DNA of 64,000 bases, from contig CH003236.1 of NCBI GenBank assembly GCA_000149265.1, positions 346,404-410,403 on the forward strand, read 5' to 3'. The DNA comes from Ciona savignyi. Lineage: Eukaryota; Chordata; Ascidiacea; Phlebobranchia; Cionidae. Each line of letters starts with the position of its first letter. The stretch's first letter is position 1. The notes beneath the pieces were generated by a model. The model was not told where the DNA came from, did not search any database, and was given only the letters and a program-made list of their open reading frames with translations. The position numbers and the translations under genes are program-made. This document shows, one piece after another, positions 26,401 through 37,598 of the stretch.

Positions 26401-27277
26401 GAAAACGAGCAGCGAACGAATTACCCCCGCCATTTTCGCTGCTCCCCGAAATAGCGGCTACTTTCACTATCGGTCAATAAAACACAAAATGGAGTCCGCG
26501 CTTCGCGACACTTCCATGAAACGCTGAAACATTCGACGGCGTCGTGTTTAGCAGAGATAACGTTATATGATGCAAACTATACCTGAAATTTCCGTTGTCG
26601 AACATTTTCTCACAGTTCGGATCAAGCGACCAGTAGTTGCCTTTCCCCGGGTCGTCTTCATCCCGCGCAACTTTCTTGAAGCAGTCGTTCAGCGAGAGGT
26701 TGTGTCGGATCGAGTTTTGCCACCCTGCTCGGCTTCGTTTATAGAAGGGAAAGTTTTCCGCCACGTACGAGTATATGCTTGCCAACGTCAGTTTCTTCTC
26801 TTTGGAGTTCTGAATTGCCATGGCGATGAGCGCAGAGTAGGAGTAAGGTGGCCGAACCATCTTAAACAACTCGGTCTGGCTAGATAACGATAGCCACGGA
26901 AAGTCGGTTCCGAAGCCGGGAGATGGATGTGGGGGAGGGTGGTGGCCGAATAACTGGCGCTGACCGGCTGCCGCAACTGCGGCTGCATGGTGGCTTGGCG
27001 GGTAACCTTGCATGTATGATGAGTTGTATGGATTGCTGGCCGCCGCTGCCCATAAATGATAAGGGCTAGTTGTCGCTCCGCCCGAGTAGTCCAACGAGTA
27101 GTGGCCGGAATGTGAGGCTCGTGATCCCGCCATATGTACATTACCGCTTTGATATAAGTTCTCGTACATGGAGGGAACGTCCATCACGTCTTGGGCCGTT
27201 GGGGCGTGTGTTGGCGGTGGGAAGGCTGGGTTCATAGCGGCCGTCGGTGGACTCAGATGCCGATCAACTAACACCAT
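23409..27277 (-). CDS. FOXI: FoxI-2: FoxI-class forkhead transcription factor, two exons, 445 aa
   Basis: Exon 1 is 27277-26583 and exon 2 is 24051-23409. The junction is phase 2 in the Arg of NGNFR, exactly as in FoxI-1 (donor GTATAG, acceptor TTGCACGCAG). The start is the ATG at 27277. The forkhead domain spans about residues 141-235, led by [13 protein letters not shown] and with helix 3 [16 protein letters not shown]. After the junction come RRRRKRRDQ and then an acidic, Gln/His-rich tail ending [16 protein letters not shown]. The N-terminus is shorter than in FoxI-1 but shares LDYS, SNPYN, SYMQ and GQRQLFG blocks with it, so these two are the closer pair. The domain is nearly identical to that of FoxI-1. 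Orthology to a specific published Ciona FoxI name is undecided. Confidence 0.94.
24052..26582 (-). other. FoxI-2 intron, 2.5 kb
   Basis: It separates the DNA-binding half from the C-terminal half. No nested gene, SINE or tandem repeat was seen. A possible minimal downstream stop is met soon if exon 1 is read through, which would give a forkhead protein with a different short tail. Confidence 0.6.
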
Positions 27278-29149
27278 TATTTGGTCAACTTACCAATGAT
27301 TGTTACACATACGATATTAAAACAGGGTCCTGCAAAGTTACTTTAGTTAAAACGTGCGAAGCAGATTCTATGATGTCACATTAGCCCACGCTCAACTACA
27401 ATAGTTACTTTATGCATTTTTTATCAAACTTCTTTGAACACTTTAACCATAACAAACCCTGTTGCATTAGGATACACCTGTATAGTTCTCCACATGCGGT
27501 AGTTTTACGCAGAGATATAAATTCGCCTACCACCAGCGAGGTGCTATACCATAAAGCAACGAGAGCTCAGTGAAACTGGCTCCGACTAACTTTTCTGTTC
27601 TCGCCGCCGTCCGATCTCTACCTCCATTGCGTGGCAGAATATTATCGTTTTGCGCGTATCTTGCTTGTCGGGTTTCTACCAAATCTATACATGGTGTTCC
27701 ATTTTAATTCTCATGCAATTGAAGGTTCGTAGGCTCAAAAAGTTTTGGTCCCCGAGCTATTGAACGTGACTAATGGCCGATCTTAAATTCTTGCTTTTCA
27801 CGTTCATGGAAATGCACTTGCGCTATTTGTCTACTTCCTTAACAACTGATAATATGATCAGAGTTTCACAGTATACATGCTGCCATCGCTTCACTTTCCG
27901 CTAAACTTTCTGAGATTCGCGCCGTTTTAAGTGAAACGAATTCTGCCGGCGGATCAAAGCGAGCGGTGCCTTAAAAGACTTAGCACGTCAATAATGTCTA
28001 TTCATCACTCTGCTAATTCTTAATTGTCTTTATTGTTGCGCTTTAAGCGAACAGGTATTGCGCTGTCGCGTGCTTTTAACTCGCCACAGATAGATTTTAA
28101 GAGGTCATTGGGAATTTTTCGAGTCACATTGTAAATACTGGCAACTCATCGACGATCATCGAAGTTATTTTCAGTTCCATGGGTTTCTACGGTCGAGCGA
28201 TCGCGACATATCGTGTTTCGTAGACGATACACCGCATCGTATCCGTTCCCACCCCCACGTTAGTATACTGCTCTGCATGACGTCATGATGTTACGTCATA
28301 GGAAATGCTTTTTTCTAAACAATTGGACTGTGCATAAACGACAATAACTAACCGTTCAACCAAATAAACAAAGTAATAGTTGACATTCACCGCTGCTTAA
28401 ATGTTTTGATTCGCATTTCTTTGAAATTGTTTTAATCCAGTATTAAACAAATTCACTGCTCGCCGTACATGCCTTTGCCCTCTTGAAAGCAGTTATAAGC
28501 TGATGCAAAACTCTGCAGTATATTTACACCGATGTACAAGTAATTAACACTGGAAAAGATGCTTTAAGGGGGAAATTCCGCAAGGAACTGAGCAAAGCGT
28601 TCCATGGAACCTGCTTAATCTGTAAGTGGAACAATACAAAAGAATTGATCTAAAGGGCAAGGCGGTCATAGCATGATTGGACAGGTATATGCTGTATGGA
28701 ATCAGCTTGCTTACGAAGGTACAACATGTGATAGAAGAACAACAGCCAGGTAAAACATAAAGGAACTCAAGGCGTATTCGAATGTAGATTCTCCATTCCA
28801 TAAAAATAAAATAATACTAACTTAAAAGCGCGACGACCTACTCAACATACAAATAGCGAGTATACATTAAAATGCATTGGAACATTCTATACAGGTTCGT
28901 TATGGGTTCCATCGAACATTTGTGCAAAACCGCATGTCATATTGCTACGTGTAATACCTACAGCATAAACTAAAAGGCATAAAGGGGATATAAAATCGCG
29001 AGGATACATTTGAATAATATTGCACAGACAATTAATTCCGGGTATTGCACAAGATCTTTGCATACACGCTTCTTTAAAGTATGTACAATAAACATTGGGA
29101 AGAGGAAAACATGAACGGGGAATGAGTGAGTGTTGCATCACGCTGGAAT
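27278..29149. other. FoxI-2 upstream / FoxI-3 downstream interval
   Basis: 1.9 kb with no gene recognised. It must contain the FoxI-2 promoter and the FoxI-3 3' UTR. An AGATATAAATTC sequence at about 27512 is TATA-like only on the + strand, so it is not a clear FoxI-2 TATA box. Confidence 0.5.
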
Positions 29150-31971
29150 TCACGCGAGGTTTGTAAACGCTTTATCCGTCGTAACTTCACAAGTAGGTTC
29201 CTGTATTTGTGAGGGAAATGCAGCAGGATAATCGTCCAGGTAACCTCTTGTTCCTTCCTGTTTAAACCCGTGCTGCTGGGCGTTGTGTACGGGGGTGGTT
29301 AATAGGTTTGTGCGGATGTGAATGACATTTGAATAGGATTCAGCGTCCGTGTTCATTAACTCGCTGGAAGTGGAAACATCACAGCCTATGTATTCATGAT
29401 CCCTACTCATCGTCGGGCCGTCACTCAACTTGGATTCGAAGCTTGCGGAGTTTGCTTTGCTCGGTATGCACATAGCCACGTGGTCGGGCACTTTCTGTAT
29501 AATATTGTTGACGTCACGCATATCAGCTCTTCGACGCCGCCGTCGCCTGAAAAGGGAAGTTTATTGTTTAAACCGGAATGTCCAAGATATAAAATTAGAT
29601 TGAAACTGAATTGATGAACGTGGGCACCTCATCGAATGGGTGGGTCGCAAAATGTGAAAGCCAATCATTTATTATGACATGATTTTTCTGCCAAATTTGA
29701 AACAGAATCACTGGATCTCTCTTTATCGGTTCATTTTTGTGTATTCTTCGTATTCGATTAGGTCAAATTTACCCGCCAACCGTCACATAAGTACAATCGA
29801 ATTAGTATTATTACCCGAGGAAGTTATAAAACCGTGATTGGCACGTCAATATGAGATACGTATTTTAAACAAGCTGTATATAAAAGCCGGTCGCTCTAAC
29901 CATTTTGCGACCGTACATGAAGATCGAGAAACTACGTACAGCATTGTTTTATAAGATATCCAGTGGTGGAAAAGGGACCACATGGTAACACATCCAGTGG
30001 CGAAACGGATGTGAGAAAGCCGGAGCCGGAATTAACGGCCTGGTTACGTGGCGACCGTAATATGCGATGTAATGCGTCACGTTTCCTGTCTGTCACGCTT
30101 AGCAGCACGCCACATAGCCATCTTTGAAAACGCTGATAATCGGATTATCCTCGCGATATTCCGAAAGTTGTTTATGTAGTAGCGTGTTGATTTCCTCTGG
30201 AAACCATTATATCATCAGCCATTTGCCTGTCACATATTAATTACCTGAAATTTCCGTTGTCAAACATTTTCTCGCTTCCAGGATCTAACGTCCAGTAGTT
30301 CCCCTTTCCTGGGTCGTTATCGTTGCGGGGCACTTTCTTGAAACAGTCGTTCAGTGAAAGGTTGTGACGTATTGAGTTCCTCCAACCAGTCTTACTGTTT
30401 TTGTAAAATGGGAAGTAACTGACCACGTATTGATAGATCTGTCGCAGCGTCATCCGCTTTCCGGGGGTACTTTGTATTGCAAGCGCTATGAGGGCCGAGT
30501 ATGAATATGGCGGTCGGTTGCTACTGTCGCCCTCTTCCTTTCCGACACCACTGAATTCTGGGACCACCTTATTGTCATCTGCCACAGTCGATCGTCTACA
30601 CGGGCTTGCAGACTGACATTGACGGATCGGTGTAAGTCTCTCGTCGGTGCCAAATGCCACGTTGGATTCGGAGAAGCCGTTCGTTTCGAACGCTTCACTT
30701 TTCATCAATCCTTCATTTCTACTGTTGAGTCTAGCATACTGCCTTAGACAACCACCAGTGAATTGATCATCCACTGCAGCGCTTCCCGGATAAGATAGAA
30801 GCGGAAGCTTTGACGCGATGCCGCTGGACAACTCGGTCTCTTCCTGCCCTACTGCATGAAAGGTTTCACGAGGATCACTTTTCTTGCCCGAGTATGCCCT
30901 GTGAGCACCATGACCGCTGTCATATGTACTTAGTGATGCGTATTGGCAACTATTATTTTCATTGCTGTATCCAGCGTGATACGATTGAGGTACGAACGAT
31001 TGACTACCAGATGAATAATTAACCTGGTAATTCGATAAACTTGTAAATGCAACTTGGTCGGATTCTTCTGGAAATCTGTGAACATTGTCCCAAGCATCCA
31101 AGTAGCAGTTTTCTCCAGCATTCGTGGCACCCTTACCCAGCGTGTACTCGAGGTCATATTCGCCAAGTGGGCTCGGTATTTCGTTCAAATCAGAGGAGGC
31201 TCCTTGCTGTAAAGCCGCAATGCATTCCATTAGCGGTGATAGACTCGGTTCCTGTGACGACTGCTCGTGAAATGGATAGCTTTGCTGGATGAATCCCGGG
31301 TCTTGGTCCGGTGAGGCTAAGTTTGGTGTCAACCCACAGCTTGAATTTGAACGGCCAGAAGACATGGAATGAGAACTATTCCTCCGCATATCGCTGTATT
31401 CCATTCCGATGTGGTTGTGTAATGGGCTGTCGTAATGATGCATTCCGCCGGTCACCGAAGCATAGTGACTTGAAGTATTCACCATACCAACTGGCTGAAA
31501 AGAACCCAGTGGTTTGCACGGCGTAAGGGGCGTAAATTCATATTTCGAAGTTTCCGTAATGTTCCTACTGGTGTCTTGTGAATAAATCGAGGTGTTTTTA
31601 GTTTGGTCGGGAGTAGCATTAACGTTGAACTCTCCTCTCACCTCACACAACTTTCCCTTGTGTCGACCATCGGTGGAGTGTGTGTTGTCGTAAAGTGCGG
31701 GAGAAAGGGGCGCAGAGGTTGTTGCAAAGTTAGTCGCCTCGGCGCTTGTCGCGTTTAACCGCAAACGGCTTCCAGCATGAGTTGTGTCAAAGGAAGCGCC
31801 ATCACCAGCCAACTGCACCATATGAGCGCCCTTTACGCAGTTGCTTGGTTCCTTTCCCTCACGACCGTGGAACATACCTGTCCTGATCTTGATTGCGTTT
31901 GGAGTCGTATTTCCACCGTATGCCACCTTTGTACCCACGTTAGAACCGTATGAAGCTATCGCCTCCGCCAT
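29150..31971 (-). CDS. FOXI: FoxI-3: divergent FoxI-like forkhead transcription factor, two exons, 707 aa
   Basis: Exon 1 is 31971-30245 and exon 2 is 29546-29150; the intron interrupts the Arg of NGNFR in phase 2, as in the other two genes (donor GTAATT, acceptor CCCTTTTCAG). The ATG at 31971 starts a Ser/Asn-rich N-terminal region of about 485 residues with no recognised domain. The forkhead domain is about residues 486-578. Its helix 3 reads [16 protein letters not shown], with Arg replacing the Gln of the other two. DPGSEKMFD replaces DPNCEKMFD, and [17 protein letters not shown] replaces the usual ALIAMAIQ lead. Seven Arg residues follow the domain. The FxVNNLI tail motif is absent; the protein ends KAFTNLA. 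Position, strand and intron place it in the FoxI class, with faster divergence. Confidence 0.9.
29547..30244 (-). other. FoxI-3 intron, 0.7 kb
   Basis: The shortest of the three FoxI introns. Nothing else was recognised in it. Confidence 0.7.
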
Positions 31972-33245
31972 TTGATTCTATGCTTATTTGGTTTAGTACC
32001 GGGTCATTGTTCCATTATCAGATTTAACTTGCTGTAAAATTATATATTGTACACTTCTCATCAGTAAAAACCTACTAATTCACAGTCTGTTCTATAAAAT
32101 TACAGATAAACAGTGTTATTTACCTTCCATTTACTATATTATAACTTATTGTAGGTGGGTTGTCCGCCCGGTTGCATCCACTAAACATTCCTAACGAAGC
32201 TTACGTAAATACGATATGCGATACATAGACCTTATATTACCTAAGTAAAAGACAATTGCCGCTGCGGCCTGTAAATAACAATGATACTTCCTAAACTGCT
32301 ACCAGGGATTAACTCGCATCATAAAACACGCCTCCATATACAAGCGATACCTGCAGTTTCGATGTGAGAGGTAAACTGTATTACTGTCTTTGTGCAGGCG
32401 TTCTTCTTCGCACAGTGCCCTCGCCTGCTGCACGTCGACTCATTTCCTTTCGCGTATAGCGCGTTATCTCTGAGCATCCACAGAGTTCGTTTTAACCAGT
32501 CCATCAATACATAAAAGTTAAGCTTGACTTGGACGGTAAGTCTTTACCGAGTTGATCTGTACCCATTGCCGCTAGAATCGAACAAATTATTACATTCTAG
32601 GATGCATACACTCTATAACAGCCGGTATAGGCACGCATTGTCTGTTCAGATTGCACCAATAGTTATGGAAATAAAAAGCGGAAGCCCGCGCGCATCGGAA
32701 GTGCTTCGTCTTGTCCTTTTTCGCGCCCGCTTCTCTCTGTCTGTTTCTTTCGTTCTCCTCACCGACTCGTTTGTTCTTTAATTTCTCCCAGCGGTCCGGT
32801 AAAACACCAGCGCGCAACTTTCGACCGTTTTTATGCTTCTAACAGCACTTAGTCATTTCTCCTCTTAAAATTCACAGAGCTTTTCAAAATCTACTTTTAT
32901 TCACCTTTTCCAGTTGAACACATCTATCCCTTAAACTCCTACTATCACACTACGCATTTGCGTTCATATCAACCACTAACCACTCACTAGGTGCCCTAAT
33001 ACTTCATTTATTCAATGCACATTGCGAGTTCAACTAAACCAGAATAAAGCTTGTTCGGTCAAAACGCAATGAGAGTTCGCCAACCAACGAATTAATGACT
33101 GACGAGGCACGATTATTATACTAGATTTCGAACGACTTAATTGTTATTCTTTTGCCTCCAATAATTATGCAGAGGCGCAGAACTGAATTAAAAATGATGC
33201 ACGATACGACAAAATAAGTTGAAATGGGATTTTCTGATGATGCTG
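31972..33245. other. FoxI-3 upstream / MRLC-A downstream interval
   Basis: 1.3 kb containing the FoxI-3 promoter and the MRLC-A 3' UTR. A TTTATT at 33007-33012 (AATAAA on the - strand) is a candidate MRLC-A polyadenylation signal. No gene was recognised. Confidence 0.5.
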
Positions 33246-35537
33246 CTACTCCTCCTCTTGACCGTGGGTGACGATGTAGCAAAGGGATTTGTAATCAAGA
33301 TTTCCAGCCGCGTCGATCGGGGCGATTTCGAACATTTGGTTCAGCTGGGTACATACTATATGTTATATACGTTACTTGGAAAGCATATGTTTTTTTTTAC
33401 CTCGGATTGGTTAAACCTGTCTGCTTGCGTGGTCAGGATCTCCGCCAATCTACATTAAATAAATAAAATTGTTTTTGTTTATTAAAAGCAAGATTTTTAT
33501 TAAAAAAATTGAGAGCTAAAAATGTGAGCGTCAACTTACACTTTCTTGTTAAGCACTCCTTTATCGTCGCTGTCCAGTATCTTGAAAGCTTGAACAATGG
33601 TGTCTTCCGGATCGGTCCCTGGGACAATTTGGATTTTTTTATGTCAAGTTGATGGTTGCGAGGTGTGTGCGATGAAACAACGTGCGTGGGTTGTTGACGA
33701 AGTGGATAATTTCGCTCGAGTTTCACTAAACGAGGGTGTGTTTACGTGCAGTTGTGCATAATCGTACATTTTTATATAAAGTGACCAATTTATTAGTCGT
33801 ATTTAGTGAGTGCTTCTTGGCACAGGTATATGGGCTCCGGTTTGTGGAAGAACTGCTGCACTGCTGGATGGCCCGGAACTAGATGGCCGGTATTACGTGG
33901 TATTGTACCAGCACACACTCGACCGCAGTTAGAAATAATGCACCGTGCTTCAATAGACCAATCACTCTGTCGTCCACTTTACAGCATTGTTTATTTCTGA
34001 AGAAACGTTCTTAATATATGTTGAATAGTGTGTGTTCATTGTGCACATGCACCCTAGAGGTCTACACTTATGCTGTGTGCAGACGTGATGAATAATTACA
34101 CCTTTAATTTTATCGCCCATCATCGAAAGAAAAACGGTAAAATTTAGTGGTCCCGGAGCGTCCTCCATCATTTTCTCCAACTCCGCAGCGCTTTTTACAT
34201 TTCCTGTACATGTACAATGACAGCGCCGCCATATTGCTTTACAAACGCACACGCAATGAATAGGTGGGTTCATGATATGTTGATGGAAAGTGAGTAATGG
34301 TTTGACACAAGATCATACCAGATATTTTGTCACCAAACATCCCTAAAAAGATCTGAAAATTGATCGGACCCTTGCTCTCTGCGAGCATATTGGCTATTTG
34401 GTCATCCGAAGGAGCACGGCCTGTGTGAGATTAAACATTATACCAACGCCGTACTCACAACCCGCAGCTGTTTTGCTGTTGTACAATGCGGCCGACAGAC
34501 ACTAGTTTATATGGGCAGCAGCAGCTGTTATATTATCATAGGGTTAAGCCTACCGAGGGAAGCGTAGGTGTCTTTTAAATCTTCCTTGTCGATAAAACCG
34601 TCTCGGTTGGCATCGATCATCGTGAACGCCTGGGAACAAAGATAGGTTATTACATTCGCGACTTAATATGGCGACATATCGACTTTCAGCACGCATTTTA
34701 ACATAGCTTTGTGTTGTGTAATGCAACAGCAAAAAACACCTTTATCATTGAGTTTAACTTGTAATCCGATGGGTATATAATACAACGCATGGTTAGGCTG
34801 TGACGTCATCACCGGAACTCTACGTTCGGCTGTGCATATTGACGTCAGACCAGCCAGTCGCCGGAAATTAAATCCTGAAGGCTTTCGCTATCTGTTACCT
34901 TATTAAAGCCACGCAATTTGCCGTGGGCATTTTGTGTGGGAGTTTCAAACATACTTTATAGTGAAAAGTGGGAAATGAATAACAAGGTCGTCTGTATCCC
35001 AGAGAAATATTATTTTGGGAAATTCGTTGTTAAAGGGAAGAAAGAATTTAAAATTTACAGATTGCTTAGTTGAATCCTTCATTTATCACAACGCTTCCTG
35101 TTTGAGAGCTCAACTGTCGAGCGTTAGTCAGTCGGGCAAATGTAAACACCGATGTTTACTCTAGAGCAGTAATAGCCAATAATCATGGAGACGCGGTGGG
35201 CATTGATGAGTTAAGCTATGATTCGCGGTCGTCACTTCCGTAGCCGGTGACGAACTCAAGCAACCCGGCACACGAGTCACGAACGGTTGCGGCAGTTACC
35301 TCTTTGAATTCCTGGATCTGAGATTGGTCGAACATGGAGAAGACGTTAGAGGTCGCTCTCTGCGAGCGTTGTTTTGATCCCTCCTTCTTCTTGGTCTTTC
35401 GGCTTGCCTGTTCAATGCATACGTCATTACAATGTTTTGTTTGATACCAGAACCTTTGACAACTAAAGTTAATCTGTTCAGCTCTATACCGAAGCGCGTT
35501 ATAGTTCCCCATACATGCTAACCACTTAACTTACCAT
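33246..35537 (-). CDS. MRLC-A: myosin regulatory light chain with duplicated exon 4
   Basis: Coding exons: 35537-35535 (ATG only), 35407-35300, 34629-34554, then either 34420-34319 (4a) or 34203-34102 (4b), 33618-33540, 33449-33401 and 33344-33246 (TAG). With one exon 4 the total is 516 nt, 171 residues, the usual length for the family. Exon 2 has [20 protein letters not shown], the classic MLCK phosphosite (Thr-Ser) with Arg two residues before the Thr. Exon 3 holds the only intact EF-hand loop, [12 protein letters not shown]. The C-terminus [18 protein letters not shown] is of the sarcomeric MYL2/MYLPF type. RLCs bind the myosin heavy-chain neck and tune contraction. This is the most divergent member of the five-gene array and keeps a smooth/non-muscle-like N-terminus. 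Alternative use of 4a and 4b is inferred from phase and length, not observed. Confidence 0.9.
34102..34203 (-). CDS. MRLC-A alternative exon 4b
   Basis: 102 nt, phase 1 at both ends, acceptor CATGTACAG, donor GTGTAA. It encodes [16 protein letters not shown], then [18 protein letters not shown]. The TVFL-MM-DK pattern matches the single exon 4 of MRLC-B to E ([13 protein letters not shown]) better than 4a does. Its intron to exon 5 is 483 nt. Confidence 0.85.
34319..34420 (-). CDS. MRLC-A alternative exon 4a
   Basis: 102 nt, phase 1 at both ends, acceptor CTCACACAG, donor GTATGA. It encodes [10 protein letters not shown] followed by the conserved [18 protein letters not shown] segment (first and last Gly split). 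The sequence resembles the second EF-hand region of molluscan and smooth-type RLCs. It lies 133 nt after exon 3 and 115 nt before exon 4b. Either can be joined to exons 3 and 5 without changing frame. Confidence 0.85.
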
Positions 35538-37598
35538 TTTATTAGTGCTAAGTAAAAACGAAGAAACGCTGCAGATTTTAAAGTCCTGACAGGAACTTTG
35601 GACAAGCTTATCTCTCAACCGATACTAAACCAAGTGCCAGGCGAAACAAACGGCGATGTTAAGCGTATATCTCTTAAGTGGTTCTATTTTCGTAGCTTCG
35701 TCATTGGGCGCTTATTTTAGTTGTAGGAGGGCGCGTCGGCCAGCCTAATATGGCGGTTGGATGTACAGCTGCCTACAGCGGCTGCCGGGTCGCTCTTACG
35801 ACTAGCCCATGTGCTCTTTAAGGATATCCAACGTTCTGTGATCCGAGCTGGAGCGTACGCTCCCGTGGGATCATTATTACATTATTACACTCAGTCCGTT
35901 GGAGCGCAATGTAACACATAATAGAATAGTAATCCAACCAAGCTCTGTCTCGATTGTATTTCATAGCGTTTTAAATATCTATGCAGTCAGAAGATAAATA
36001 TTACACGATGGGTCTAGGCCCTTGGGCGAATTAAACCAACTAAACAATCTTCATTATATTCTAAATACTTACAACAATAAAAACAATGTTTTTTACCTTT
36101 TTCATGGTTGAGATGACAAAAAAGATGTTGAATATTCCGCAAGTTGCACACGACTGACTCCTTCCATGTTGTTTCCAAATCTTTTTATACTAACCATGTT
36201 ATCATGCCTATCATAGCTTGTCACTTTAAGTTAATCACTTTACGTTAACCAGACGTACATTTTAATAAAACAGGTCTCTATGACTTAACGCTTGCGTTTG
36301 GAAGAGAAGAAAGGTTTTTTACTTGGATTTAAAGTTTTTATTTTGTTTCTGTGGTTTGTTATGGTGGTTCTCGTGGATGTTTGGGGGTAAACTGGTTAAC
36401 TCGTTATCACAACATTATTGGCAAATTTACAATACCATCCTGCTTTGGTATCGTATACTAATAGTACACTGGGAAACAAGACGTGTTCAGTTGCCGGTAA
36501 CATGGTGAGACAAATGGTGCGTTTCAAGGGTAAACGAATGCGTTGATTGGCGGTGTTAGCTCGAATGCCTGGGCTGAAGCACCACAAACAGAGCGACATG
36601 TTGAGCATCCGTGAAATCTGTTTGTCGTCAAATGTCGTAAGCTGGAATACTGTAAATAATAGTTCGCTGCGATAGCAACGCGGTGACAAAACATTTTTCT
36701 CTTGTTTCGTTGACTCCATGAATACATGTTGTCGTTGAACAGCTTGTCCCCTGAACCGACCATCAGCGCAGAGATGTTTGGAAACAAAGCGAAGTCATTC
36801 TAGTCGAAGCGTAATCTTTCACTCTGGAGTGAAATGCCGGGATATCATTCGCGACGTTCTGTTGTCATTCGAGTTTATACTCCAAACATCGCTCTATTCA
36901 CTGTCTGCTAATTATACCGGTTGTTTTAATGAAACGTGCCCCAAACGGCCGACTAAGGCAGGAAATTTGTATCCATTCCGGACCGTGGCATCGGGTTTCC
37001 AGTATCAAACGCGACGTTTACGCATCCACTTTGCCAGGACAATGGCAGGAAAGCCGCTAACACTGTTTGTCTCGTGTTTGGACTATAAATACGAGCTCAC
37101 ATTCTTTACAGTTGGGTATCAAGCTGGCCCGTGAGATAAAACTTTCTCCAAAGATTGCATTATTCACGGCTCCTGGTAATCGAACTAATCAAAGACACCG
37201 ACAGCGAAACTCAAAGAAACCGGTACAAGATGAAATCATGTAGTTAGACAAAAAACCAACAGTAGATCAAACTGCCCGCTTACCAAAGCTGGATACTTGG
37301 TATTCTTGATGTTAATCGATCCTAACCACACGATTCGCGCCGCGAAAACATGCATAGTCGGTTAAACCGTAAATATTCTCTGTGGAGTTAATGGATCCAG
37401 AAATTCACCATTTACAATCCAAGCATCTATAATATCATAATTACTTGCATGTTATACTGTTTTGTAATATATGTAGCATACATCTCGTGAAATAATTCAT
37501 CGACATTGGAAATAAAATATTTTATTATCTAAAAAGGACATTTAAACGTTTAAAAGTCTTTTTCAATTGAATCAAAATAGTGAAAGTTAGGTTGGTCT
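35538..37598. other. Interval between MRLC-A and MRLC-B
   Basis: 2.1 kb holding the MRLC-A promoter and MRLC-B 3' UTR. A palindromic E-box CAGCTG lies at 35766-35771, about 230 bases above the MRLC-A ATG. A TTTATT at 37521-37526 may be the MRLC-B polyadenylation signal. No clear TATA box for MRLC-A and no further gene were seen. Confidence 0.5.

Noticed and set aside
26788..27141. 117-codon - strand ORF in another frame
   Set aside because: It is an alternate frame of FoxI-2 exon 1; the forkhead frame is the real one.
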